The notes under the pieces were generated by a model. The model did not search any database and was not told the DNA's origin. It saw only the letters and a program-made list of their open reading frames with translations. 64,000 nucleotides of DNA, from the NCBI GenBank assembly GCA_021397835.1, contig JAJFZO010000575.1, forward strand, positions 687,001 through 751,000. The letters are read 5' to 3'. This document shows, piece after piece, positions 51,219 through 61,458 of the stretch (position 1 is the first letter of the stretch; every line of letters starts with the position of its first letter). The position numbers were made by a program, and so were the translations under genes. The stretch comes from Moringa oleifera. Taxonomy: Eukaryota; Streptophyta; Magnoliopsida; Brassicales; Moringaceae.

Positions 51219-52513
51219 CGCTGTTTCTATAATACAATAATCACTAAAAACTTCTTGTAGTGAGAAAGCAGAGAGAGGAAGTGCAGAATCCCCTCTGGTT
51301 CTTGTTGAGAGTGAGAGATCCTCTCTTTTGGTGATGTAAATGGAAAGCCGGAGAGAGTTGAGGATATGAGGAAATGACAGAGTAATGTAAGTATAACGTT
51401 AGGATCTCCAACGGTCAAAAATTTTGAATGACCAGCGGTACAGTCCTAACGGCCAGCGACGCTTCCAATCTGAGGTGTCTTTCTAACGGCTATATTTCAG
51501 GCTCGCCCGCTGCCCCTTCAACGGTGTCGTTTCACTATCCACTAAAATAGTGTCTTAAAACCATGGGAGCATGACATGCGCTGTCCCTGCCTTTCTCTTA
51601 GATTTTCATGCCCTAACCAATGCAATAACACAGCTAATTAAAAATTTTTAAAAAATATATTCAATAATTGAAAAAGGAAAGTATTTGAATTTTTAACATG
51701 ACCCATGGTTGATATACTTTTTGAAGAATAAATGTTTTTTACGTATAATTATGACATATTATAATACTAATATTTTAAAAATCAAATCATACCAATCAAT
51801 TTGATTAATCCCATTGTCCACTGAATCTTAATCGATCAGAGTCTATTTTTTTTTTATTATACATTGACTGACTATTAAAATCTAAAGTAAATATTACTTA
51901 AATTTTTTTAAAAAATTCTTTTTTAGTTTTTATTCTAAATTTTAAAACATATTCAAATAAATTTTAAATTAAGAAAAAATAATCAAATTAAATATTAATT
52001 CAAGCCACTGTATTAATAAAATTTAGTATATTTTTATTGTCAAAATATTTTAAAAAATTACATAAATAAATTTTATATTTTATTTCAATCAATCTTTTAA
52101 TTTTAAATAATTTCTGATTTATAAATTATTTATCATACAATTTTTAAATATTTAATAAAAAAATATTTTTTAAGATTTAAATTTTTTATAATAATTATTT
52201 AAATATTTTTCTCGTTCATAAATTTTTTAAAATAATATTTACTTTAAAATTTAAGTAATTAAAAAATATTATTTTCTTCTGTTTTTTTTGTGTTTATTAA
52301 TTGGGATAAAGTTCTCAACCTTCTTAATGTTCATTTAAAAACTCATACACGTCCATGAGTAACTCAACAATACTCGGTAATTCCGGGAGCATGATCAAGA
52401 CATACTGGCGAGCAGACTAACCGAAATAAAACAGCTCCTGTTTGAGACGGAAGTATTTTATAGGAGGAATTCATCTATAGCGTTACTGAAGAGCATAGAA
52501 ATTAATTCCGATA
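51219..52513. promoter_or_regulatory. Divergent promoter region of TPX2 and the first nsLTP gene
   Basis: The 1.3-kb gap between divergent starts holds the TPX2 promoter and 5' UTR on the left, an AT-rich island at about 51640-52310, and a TATA-like TTTTATAGG near 52454 about 55 nt before the nsLTP ATG. Confidence 0.45.
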
Positions 52514-52954
52514 ATGGTTCGTGTTGAGGTTGTAGTTTTAGTGGTTATGGTTGTGGTTTCTGAAGTGACAGTTGCTAGACGTCCTCCATGGAAGTCGTGT
52601 GCCGATGTGGTGGAGAATTTTATGCCGTGCATGGGGTTTGTGGAGGGGATATTGCCAGAACCAGGCCGGGAATGTTGCGAAGGTGTGAAACGTCTCAATA
52701 AAATAGCGAAACGCAATAAGGATACTGATCAGAGGGTCTGCGTGTGCATCGAGATGATGGCGAACGCAGACCATCCTCCGCTTCTCGGTGCCAACGTCAG
52801 GGCTCTTCCATGGCTTTGCCAGACTCATCTCAGTTTCCCTATCTCCGTCGCAATGGACTGCTCCAGGTAAACATCTGTCGATGTCTCTCTCTCTGATCTC
52901 TCCACTACTGAGTTCTAATGGTGTTTAATTGGTTTTTCAATTTGCAGGATTTAG
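52514..52954 (+). CDS. nsLTP1-like secreted eight-cysteine protein, copy 1 (119 aa)
   Basis: A small secreted protein of the lipid-transfer/bifunctional-inhibitor fold. Exon 1 is 52514-52866. The donor AG|GTAAAC joins the acceptor TTTGCAG at 52947 so that the last exon 52948-52954 adds Ile and a stop (360 nt). Reading through without splicing would also stop, one residue earlier. A hydrophobic signal (about residues 1-20) is followed by the eight cysteines in nsLTP order: C, C, CC, CxC (VCVCIE), C, C. Other family marks are GVKRLNKIAKR and the end FPISVAMDCSR. The type 1 nsLTP intron near the C terminus is conserved. The ligand is unknown. It is paired with a diverged copy 0.8 kb downstream. 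Confidence 0.85.
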
Positions 52955-53719
52955 AGTTTGAATGACGTGAAAGCTAGCTAGGACTGGACCAAGGCATCGA
53001 CTCAGTTGAAAATGTGAACTGTTCAACTTGTTTGATGATGATGCATGTAGCAGAATAAATTGTATGATATTAGATGAATCCCTCATATAAATTAATAAAA
53101 GCAGGCGATCTCATTGCCACAGTGATTGCTATCATTCCTTAATTGCAAGATTAATTAGGCAACGCTAAAGATGTTCTGCTAATCTGAGTTGGTTCTAAAC
53201 TTTTAAAAAATGAATTAAAATAAATATTCTAATAATTTAATATATTAACATAAAATAAAAATAAAAATTTTTTATCATTAATTTTATCAGTTAAATATTT
53301 TTCTTTTCTTTTTTTGTTTCAAAATAATCTATTTTATCTTCTCTTCAAAAAATTCAACATTAATAAAAAAGACGGGTAAAGGTACAAAAATCTGTGTATA
53401 CATGAACAAATTAACTTGTGAATCTGCCCACTTAATTTACATTAGCACTCTGGTTTATGTATGTACCATTTTCGTGTGTGACGCTCTGAAGAGGCTGAAT
53501 TGGAGAGACATACGGAAGAGATACCACTTCCTGGAAATCCTCCCTCAGTACTAATTCGCTGAGCATGAACATCAGTTGCATGACAATGAAGACCAGACTA
53601 ACTGATCATCTCAACTGCCTGCCCCTATGCATATCTGCATGACTGTATTATTTTACAGCTTCATCTTCGGTGAGACCAGTCAGGGGGATCATCGATCTTA
53701 ATTACTCGAGCCTCCATTA
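52955..53719. other. Spacer between the nsLTP copies
   Basis: It contains the 3' UTR of copy 1, with AATAAA at 53054-53059 and 53094-53099, a short AT-rich part, and the promoter of copy 2. No gene is visible. Confidence 0.5.
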
Positions 53720-54165
53720 ATGGCTGCTCATGTCGGCTACTTATCGATACTACTACTCCTCTTTATTTCTGAGTTAGCCATGGTGGAGCCCTACTTGCCC
53801 TTCTGCCAGTACACCTTCGACTACTTCCAGCACTGCTTGGACTTTCTTGTCGGAGATTACTACAAGCCTTCAAAAAAGTGTTGCAATCACATCAAGAAAC
53901 TGAACGTCATCGCGAAACGCAGCCGGCGGAATCCACAGAGGCTGTGCTATTGCATTGAGAACATGGTGAAGGGAACCCAGCCTCCGTTGATTTCCGACCG
54001 AATAAACGCTCTCCCGGTGGTCTGCCACACCCATCTCAGCTTCCCCATTTCTTCCAGCATGGATTGCTCCAAGTAATTAATTAAACCTCTCTCTTCCTCT
54101 CTTTCGATCCTTCTCTCTAACTAACGGAGACTCGATCTTCTTTAATTTCTCGCAGGGTTGTTTAA
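53720..54165 (+). CDS. nsLTP1-like secreted eight-cysteine protein, copy 2 (120 aa)
   Basis: The tandem paralogue of the gene at 52514. Exon 1 (53720-54072) is 353 nt, exactly as in copy 1, with the intron in the same phase. The acceptor CTCGCAG at 54155 leads to a last exon 54156-54165 encoding Val-Val-stop after DCSK. The signal peptide is about residues 1-22. The eight cysteines lie in FCQY, QHCLDF, KKCCNH, LCYCIE, VVCHTH and MDCSK. Shared core motifs with copy 1 include KLN.IAKR and THLSFPIS, but the surface residues differ strongly, so the duplication is old. A lipid-binding or other apoplastic role is inferred from the fold only. Confidence 0.86.
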
Positions 54166-54329
54166 TTGACAAGCTGATGAACCATAGCTCTTCATTTTCT
54201 GAATAATAATCTTCATGGGCAAGCTGGAGTTGATAACATTTCAATTATTTACACAAAAATGTAAGCTTTTCTGCTATAATTAACATTTCAATTATTTGTC
54301 AAACTTGACATACTCATCATATAAATTCA

Positions 54330-54372
54330 ATGCAAGAACAGTGGTTCATGCATTGAACCACTGTTCTTGCAT
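54330..54372. repeat. Perfect inverted repeat (19-bp arms, 5-nt loop)
   Basis: Arms 54330-54348 and 54354-54372 are exact reverse complements around the loop TGCAT. It lies 165 nt after the stop of the second nsLTP gene, so it may be in its 3' UTR or just beyond. Confidence 0.85.
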
Positions 54373-55402
54373 GATCTGCCATATTGAAAACATGAAGGTT
54401 ATGTCATTGATTAACTATGACTTGTTCTATATGCAATATGCATAGCCCTAGTCCCAAAAAACCAAATTAGGGAAATATTAATTATCTTCAAGGCTGCCCA
54501 CTAATTGACTAGAAAATTCTCATCACTTGCGAGAGACAAATTAATGTCAATTAAAGAGGGCCCTTATCATCATCTGTCTAATATTTGAATATTTTTCAAG
54601 ATTCCATTGATGTTGGCTTTAGTCGAAATCTAATAAAATTGATTTCATCAACACCTACTATAGAATGTTATATTTATATTTGCAAAGAAATAGAAATTAC
54701 TTAAGAAAGTGGGACAATTATAACAGAGCAAGTTGTTGCTTTTTGTTTGAAAAGAGACACCTAATATGACTCCACTTTTGCGCATGGCTAACCTAATCCT
54801 CCAATTTTTATTAATATGCATGCATTACGTTAATCAAATCTTATCTTTATCCTACTTTTTTCCACTTATCTATCAAATGTGACGTTGACATGTGGACCAA
54901 GTTGCCTCTCTCTTTTTTTTTTTTTTTTCAAAATTTTAATTTCTCTTTTTCATCGCATGAGCCGGTGGTTTAATTTGTGTTATAGCCATAGCAAATATTG
55001 ACGATTAATATATTAATTTAGATATTATAAACAAAAACTTTTTAAAATATGAAATTAACTTTAAGATATATATATACTTAACAAAAATTACTACTCAGAA
55101 TTTTATATATTATCTAATCATATAAAATTTAAGTGCACTTAAAATTTAGAATTTATTCTTGTCTCATCTTCATTATATTATAAATTTGGTTCAATTCTTG
55201 TAAACATAATTACTTATTAAAGTTTGATTATTTAATTATTAATTATTTCATAAGCATAAATATTATTTGTTTTGATATCGAATCAGTCATAAAATCTTTA
55301 TGTAACGGTTAAATATATTTAAAATAAAAAAATTGATAATTTGTATATATTTTTTTAATTTACAAACGATGTGAGATTTAAAATTTTGGAATTTATATAT
55401 GT

Positions 55403-55666
55403 TAATAATTTTTAATTCAAAAAAAATTAGACATTTAATTGGTTGAATTTCATCAAAAGAATTGAGAATTTATGATTAATTAGTGCATTCTATGAATATT
55501 AATTTAAATAAATATATAAAATTATTAATATATATATATAATGCTAATAATTTTTAATTCAAAAAAATTAGACATTTAATTGGTTGAATTTCATCAAAAG
55601 AATTGAGAATTTATGATTAATTAGTGCATTCTATGAATATTAATTTAAATAAATATATAAAATTAT
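55403..55666. repeat. Direct duplication of a 123-bp AT-rich segment
   Basis: Copies 55403-55525 and 55545-55666 are nearly identical; the clear difference is one A in a homopolymer. A 19-nt TA-rich spacer separates them. Such identity in unconstrained sequence indicates a recent event. Confidence 0.9.
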
Positions 55667-56084
55667 CTTCAATTTATGAAATGGGGCGTAGCAAACAGAC
55701 ACCCACTTGGCCAAACTGACCAATTTGACTAAAATCGATTATGAACGAAAATCTTTCCAAAATCCATAAGAGGATAAAGTAATTTTAGCTTTTGATTGAA
55801 GACATTTTTTGTGGACTTTTTCTCAACATAATTTCATATTAATCTTTTCTGCTAATGCCAAGGCACTCGTGCTACCTACAACTATTCACTTTGCCACCTA
55901 AAAGAGGAAGGCCTAATTTTCAAAGCAAAAAAGAGAAAAAAGGAAATCAGAGAACACACCAGTGGGATCCCATCCAGCTAGCCTGTGTAGGAATTCATTG
56001 TTAATCATAAAGGAGAAAAGTCAGTCGGCGAGAACGCGTCCTTTTCTAAGTACGCGGGCCATGATGTTACCGTCACCGGCAGTT

Positions 56085-56092
56085 CACGTGTC
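56085..56092 (+). promoter_or_regulatory. G-box/ABRE-like CACGTGTC in the PP2C promoter
   Basis: CACGTGTC lies about 55 nt before the TATA box at 56147-56153. A CGCG-type element (ACGCGT) is at 56034-56039. Family knowledge links these to bZIP/bHLH and CAMTA factors; binding here is inferred. Confidence 0.5.
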
Positions 56093-56146
56093 CTCAAGCC
56101 ATAGTCAAACCCCACACCTCTCCGGCTTGTTCCACCTAGATATTTC

Positions 56147-56153
56147 TATATAA
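56147..56153 (+). promoter_or_regulatory. TATA box of the PP2C gene
   Basis: TATATAA lies 118 nt upstream of the ATG at 56271, a spacing that leaves a normal 5' UTR. Confidence 0.6.
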
Positions 56154-56270
56154 TATGTTTCCTTCTATTCTCTTTCTGTCTTCGTGAAGCTATTCGGGTA
56201 TTCGTCCCTGTTTCTGACTGCATCTCGCTCTCTGTCACCTGGGTTTTGTCTGTAACCGAAGGAAATTGCC

Positions 56271-58830
56271 ATGACGGGGAGAGAAATTCTCCAGAAAATG
56301 AAGGTACTCAAGCTTCTTCAGTTTTCTCTCTTGCTCCATTCTCTTCAAATGTTACAACTTTCCTAATTTGAACTTGATTAATAATTTTGATGAAGAAGAA
56401 CGTTGCGGTTTAATTGATGAGGTAGTTATGTGAATTGTTCGCATGTTTTGGGGACCCCTTTTGTGTTATGTGCTGAATTACTCTGATCACAAAAACTGTA
56501 GCAGGGGATTTAAAACTTGTTCTTCCTTTCTTGCATATTGTTGCCAATAACTGGCTAAGACAGCAGAGGGTCCTGTTGCTTAAGAGTTTTTCTGCGACTT
56601 GGTCCTATGTGTTTTGGGTATAAGGATTGCATATTTGTCCCGGTCACTCTTTTGCGCATGACGAGTACTTTGGGGATGTGGATTTTCCCAAATTTGAAAG
56701 GAGCTCTTTTGCTGGCAAAGCAATGGGCAGGCTCGTGCTTAATTTATGCAAGATATAATCAATAGAAGGTGAAAATAGCTAATGTCAGTGTAAGCACTAA
56801 ACAGAAGACTGGTACCATCACAGAGAACCAATAAGGAGGCAAAGAGGAGAAAGAAGTGCTTCTGTGAGTTTAATAAAATTGTAACTTGGACGTGACTGAT
56901 AAATCCCGGTGTCTATGTTTTGTGCCTTTTTTAGAAGATAATGGAGCCATGTGTTTGAAGACGCTGGCATTTACATATAAGTACTTATAGAGATGCTATT
57001 TTGTTAGGAAGGGTCAATTCTTGAGAACTAATGTACTAGCACAGATGCATGAGACCCTGCTCCTAGTCCATCAACTACATATCTTTAGTTCTAATTCCCA
57101 AGGGAGCCAATGGTCAGGCTTCCTATTTGTTGTGACTTTTCAGACCTCATTGATTCAATGTTCAAACTCCAGTCCATCTGTTTTTTGTTTACTGGTGGAA
57201 CATTCGCAGACATGAATGCTCCTCGAAGCATTCATGGGGACATGGTTTTCATTTGGCTAGAAAAGTTATCAAATCTCCAGATCGTTGAGATTCTTGCCAA
57301 CTAATGTAAAATTCTATAATGTGGGTTTCAATTTGAGCACCTGCTTTAGCTGATTGACTCATGATTATACAACATTTGTTTATGGATTGCTTTCCATAAA
57401 TTTTCTTTTGGCATGTTGTATAACAGATAAACAATCCTCTATTATGTGGTTTAAATTGTTTTCTTTCTGTAGGAGAAGGCGGGACTTCTCACATCTGCCC
57501 TTGACACAGGAAAAGGGAAAAGCAAAATGTCAAAACATATAACACATGGCTTTCACTGTGTGAAGGGAAAATCAAGTCATCCGATGGAAGATTATGTGGT
57601 TTCTGAATTTAAGCCAGTGAATGAGAATGAATTAGGCTTATTTGCAATATTTGATGGCCATTTAGGTCATGATGTTGCAAATTACTTGCAGAACCATCTG
57701 TTTGACAATATCTTGAAAGAGGTACTCATGTCATTTACATCCTATCTTCATTTCATTTACATGCATTTGATTATTCGGTGGCCCTTCCAGTTCTGTATCT
57801 TTAGCTATGTAGTTACTACTGGATCTTTTAACGTATACTTGTCTGCTGTGAGCAGAAAGATTTTTGGAGTGAAACAGAAAATGCCATAAAGAGAGCTTAT
57901 CGTTCAACTGATGCTGAAATATTGGACAAAGCCATTCATCTGGGAAAGGGAGGGTCAACTGCTGTAACAGCGATACTCATCAATGGTCAAAAGCTCGTAG
58001 TAGCAAATGTGGGAGATTCTCGAGCTGTCATATCCAAGAATGGTGTTGCCAGACAATTGTCAGTTGATCATGAGCCAAGCAAGGAAAAAAGGCTAATTGA
58101 GAGCCGTGGTGGCTTTGTGTCCAACCTTCCTGGTACTGAACTTTTCTCAAAAGTTTAAATTGGCAATTTCAGTTTTATTGCTTGCAAACATAAGGGTCTC
58201 TTTAAGAAAGTGCAAATCATTATCTACTTAAAATTGATGCAATGTCTTTTGATATGGATGAAATCTTCTGTTTTCGCAAAGTATGGAAGAAGTTTGATTG
58301 TTATATGCTTAGCCAGTATGTTACACGCTATAGACACTGTGATGTGTACCCTTCTGTCCAAGCTTTTCCCCTGGTTTCTTAGTTCTTACCTAAAAGTAGA
58401 AATTCAGACTAACGGAAGCTTGAGATTTATTACCTCCAGGAGATGTTCCGCGAGTTGATGGACAGCTGGCTGTAGCGAGGGCATTTGGTGATAAGAGCTT
58501 GAAAATACACCTTAGTTCGGAGCCAGATGTAAGACAGGAGAAGATTGGTGATGATACTGAGTTACTCATTCTGGCAAGTGATGGGATATGGAAGGTCAGT
58601 TTCCCTCTATGCTTCTTATCTCCTTCTGGGTTTTACTATTTCACTTGCTTTTGAAATTTTGAGTTTCTGACTTCTGTCGAATATCTGAACAGGTTATGTC
58701 AAACCAAGAAGCGGTGGACTGTGTGAAGAAGGTGAAGGATGCACAATCAGCAGCAAAGCACTTAATAGAGGAAGCACTTGCTAGGAAAAGCAAGGATGAT
58801 ATATCCTGCATAGTTGTAAAGTTCCACTGA
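56271..58830 (+). CDS. PP2C protein phosphatase, PIA1-like (5 exons, 283 aa)
   Basis: A compact Mg/Mn-dependent Ser/Thr phosphatase of the small cytosolic PP2C group that includes Arabidopsis PIA1 and At4g28400. Exons: 56271-56303, 57473-57721, 57856-58132, 58440-58594, 58693-58830 (852 nt). The first exon encodes only MTGREILQKMK and is followed by a 1.2-kb intron. Motifs in order: HPMEDY, FAIFDGHLGHDVANYL with the metal-binding DGH, GGSTAVTAIL, VANVGDSRAVI, DHEPSKEK, VDGQLAVARAFGD, LILASDGIWK and DDISCIVVKF. All metal-coordinating aspartates are present, so it should be active. Length is normal for this group. A G-box and a TATA box precede it. Confidence 0.95.
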
Positions 58831-60019
58831 TATTTTGTTGAGACAGCGGGAGTCTTCTTCTCCTTCCCCTTCCCAAACTAAATTAATTGTATAATCATAT
58901 CTGAGGTGCCTAGACTATTCATAAGTTTGTTTCTTTGAAGTAGTAGAGATTGTTGGAATCTGTTACAATACTATTGCTTGTACAAGTTGTGTAGCTTCAC
59001 AAGAATCAATTGGTTGTTTTCATAACCCTCTTAATTTCTACTTACATGGAGTCTGTATATAGGAATTGTTTAAACTTTCTTGAATCTGAAATGCAAAAAT
59101 CTTAGTGAGTGATAATGATCTCTTGAGACTTATTCCATAACACTAAAAACTACTGAAGCTACTTGTATGCTTGAGAAATGATTGGATCAGTCTGCGAGGA
59201 AGTAAAACACTATTACTTGACGTGCCAAAAAGACAAGATGTTTCAAAAAAGTTAAAGATGTCCTCTGTCCTTTATCAAAACAAGGCAATGGTGTAAACAT
59301 TTCGCTGGCTGTTAGCCCCTTGATACGCTGTATACTAGTTAACAGTGATGACGTCTAAAAGATATGCATGTACATGCTAAACTTAATTGGATCCAATGTC
59401 TTGACTTTCTGGGTATTCTTTGTCAGCATCAGGAGCCTGAAATGGCCCTATTATAAGGTCCATAATACTGCAAATCTAGGGGGTGTTCGGCATCATGAGG
59501 GCAATGATTGGTGAAGCTTTGGTTAGAAATATATATGGGCCATTTTAGAAACCCTTAAGAGCCTTATCTTCTCATGACAAACATACAACAGAACAATGAG
59601 GTAATTGCTGGGCCAGTCTTCAACATCGGCTATGGACTTGGCTCGGGCCTTTGTCATCAATGCACTTGTCAAGCTGATTCTGGGTTCAACCTCTGGACTG
59701 TGGAAGGCAACCCATGAGCCATTTTCTTCAAGTCCAGCCAAATGGGCTAGAAATAGTACTTCAGTTAGGAATGTACTAAATTAATTGATTCTTGGGTTGT
59801 GTGTATGGCATGGAGGTTAAAAAAAGGCGTCTAGAACCATCGCAAGCTACTACGATCCAACCAAAAGAAAGAAACCCAAAGTAAATCCAAAACAAAAGGT
59901 CCCCAAGGGACAGAAAGTAGCCATTGTAAGCAAACACATATGCAAACTCCCGTTTGCTGCATGCATTATGAAGCTGCCACCTCCCCTCTCTTGCATGCTA
60001 CTCCCTAATGTTATTCACC

Positions 60020-60027
60020 CACGTGTC
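60020..60027 (+). promoter_or_regulatory. G-box/ABRE-like CACGTGTC in the TZF promoter
   Basis: CACGTGTC lies about 105 nt before the TATA box. SOM-type genes are controlled by the light and hormone network (PIL5, ABI3), so a G-box here fits; binding is inferred. Confidence 0.5.
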
Positions 60028-60130
60028 TGCGTCTCTTCCATGCCGTCCCTCCATGTCACCTGTCCCTCTCTTTCTCTCTCTCTCTCTCTCTCTCTATGTA
60101 TGTAATATGCTTGCGTGTATCTCTGCACTC

Positions 60131-60137
60131 TATATAG
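60131..60137 (+). promoter_or_regulatory. TATA box of the TZF gene
   Basis: TATATAG lies 146 nt upstream of the ATG at 60277. The more upstream in-frame ATG at 60115 precedes this box and so cannot be the start of a transcript made from it. Confidence 0.65.
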
Positions 60138-60276
60138 AGCCGCCTTAAATGCCCTTTGTTTTGTGCCTCTTTTTCTCAACACGCCCACTTCACACCCGCA
60201 ACCCCCTGCGCTCTCTCTCTCCCCAGAACCTATACATACAGGTATTTCATACAGTTCCAGAGCAAGAGAAGAAAGA

Positions 60277-61458
60277 ATGAGTACAATTTGTGCAGAGCAA
60301 CACAAGTTCCACCCCTCGCACCAGCTTCATCACTACCTCAAGAAACCAACCATTGAAATCCCGCCGAGGAAGCTCCTCATCATGACCAACAGGAAGCAGG
60401 ATCAAATGCCTACTGATCCCTTTGAGCCATCAAACATCCACAAACACTTATCTCACAACGGTGGCAACACCCACCACACTAACAATGACGGTAGCAGCGA
60501 CTATGACTCGGATACTGACGACCCGTATGCCACGGACCATTTCAGGATGTATGAGTTCAAGGTGCGGAGGTGCACCAGAAGCCGTAGCCACGACTGGACC
60601 GAGTGCCCCTTCGCGCACCCCGGTGAGAAGGCTCGCCGGAGAGACCCTCGTCGGTACCACTATTCAGGCACCGTCTGCTTGGAGTTCCGTAGAGGCGGCA
60701 GCTGCAGCCGCGGAGATCAATGCGAGTTCGCCCATGGAGTCTTCGAGTGCTGGCTCCACCCTTCACGCTATAGAACCGAAGCTTGCAAGGACGGCGACAA
60801 CTGCAAGCGTAAGGTCTGCTTCTTTGCTCACTCTTCTCGTCAACTGAGGGTCTTGCCAGATGCTCTGGGTTCTAATTACTCATCTTCTTTATCATCTGTG
60901 ATGAATCATCTGAAGAGTAATAGTAACAGCAGGAGCCGTCGCTGTTATTGCTTTTTCTGTCGATCGATGAGCGAGTCTCCTACCAGTACCTTACTGGGTT
61001 TGTCTCATTTCTCAAGGTCCCCGTCTCTGTCACCGCCTTTATCGCCGGTAACCGAGCAGGGGAGGAATACCGTTAGTGGGTTTTCACCGGTATCGCGATA
61101 CAGCGATCGTTTACGGAAGTTTGGTGGCAGTGGGGGCTTAGTCGGCTACAAAGACGTGCTTAATGATTTGAAGAGTTCTTTAGAGGCGATGAACCTCAAT
61201 GAAGCACTTTGTTCTTCTCCTTCTACTCCTTCACCTCTCTCCCTCTCTGGTTGTCGCAGCAAAAACAACAAAAGCATCAACATTCCTTGGCTTGAGGCTT
61301 GCTTTGACGGAGACCAAGAACTTCACCAACAACATGAATTTTTTGTTTCACCTTCCACGCCAAACCCTCAAGGGTCTAGAGATTTTTCAGGGGATGGCGG
61401 TCGCGTTGGAGGTGACGTGGATCCTGATCTTGGGTGGGTCAATGAGCTCTTGATGTAG
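60277..61458 (+). CDS. TZF: SOM/TZF-type tandem CCCH zinc finger protein (single exon, 393 aa)
   Basis: A plant RR-TZF protein related to SOMNUS/TZF4, TZF5 and TZF6/PEI1, which bind or regulate mRNA in P-body-like granules and act in seed germination and embryo development. I chose MSTICAEQ at 60277, downstream of the TATA box. Intronless, as usual for the family. The plant RR region comes first ([23 protein letters not shown], in two overlapping pieces: [12 protein letters not shown] and [10 protein letters not shown]). Then the fingers C-X8-C-X5-C-X3-H, 16 residues, C-X5-C-X4-C-X3-H fit the RR-TZF spacing exactly ([10 protein letters not shown] to FFAH). The C-terminal half is Ser/Pro-rich with [18 protein letters not shown], and the protein ends [10 protein letters not shown]. 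Its neighbours favour SOM or TZF5 as the closest match. Confidence 0.93.
   Translation: MSTICAEQHKFHPSHQLHHYLKKPTIEIPPRKLLIMTNRKQDQMPTDPFEPSNIHKHLSHNGGNTHHTNNDGSSDYDSDTDDPYATDHFRMYEFKVRRCTRSRSHDWTECPFAHPGEKARRRDPRRYHYSGTVCLEFRRGGSCSRGDQCEFAHGVFECWLHPSRYRTEACKDGDNCKRKVCFFAHSSRQLRVLPDALGSNYSSSLSSVMNHLKSNSNSRSRRCYCFFCRSMSESPTSTLLGLSHFSRSPSLSPPLSPVTEQGRNTVSGFSPVSRYSDRLRKFGGSGGLVGYKDVLNDLKSSLEAMNLNEALCSSPSTPSPLSLSGCRSKNNKSINIPWLEACFDGDQELHQQHEFFVSPSTPNPQGSRDFSGDGGRVGGDVDPDLGWVNELLM

Larger units (their letters stand above)
54166..56270. other. nsLTP-PP2C intergenic region
   Basis: It holds the second nsLTP 3' UTR, a perfect hairpin at 54330-54372, AT-rich sequence at about 54990-55680 with a segmental duplication, and the PP2C promoter at the right end. 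The open stretch at 55962-56153 overlaps the PP2C promoter elements and is not treated as a gene. Confidence 0.55.
58831..60276. promoter_or_regulatory. PP2C 3' UTR and TZF promoter
   Basis: The left third is the PP2C 3' UTR. Within the rest, a G-box lies at 60020-60027, a CT run at 60066-60095 and a TATA box at 60131-60137. The minus-strand open stretch at 59523-59741 has no family match. Confidence 0.5.

Noticed and set aside
59523..59741. 72-codon minus-strand ORF between PP2C and TZF
   Set aside because: No family match, no splice partners, and it lies in promoter-type sequence.
60115..60276. N-terminal extension of the TZF reading frame from the ATG at 60115
   Set aside because: The TATA box at 60131-60137 lies inside it, so transcripts from that promoter start downstream. 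The extension also lacks family similarity.
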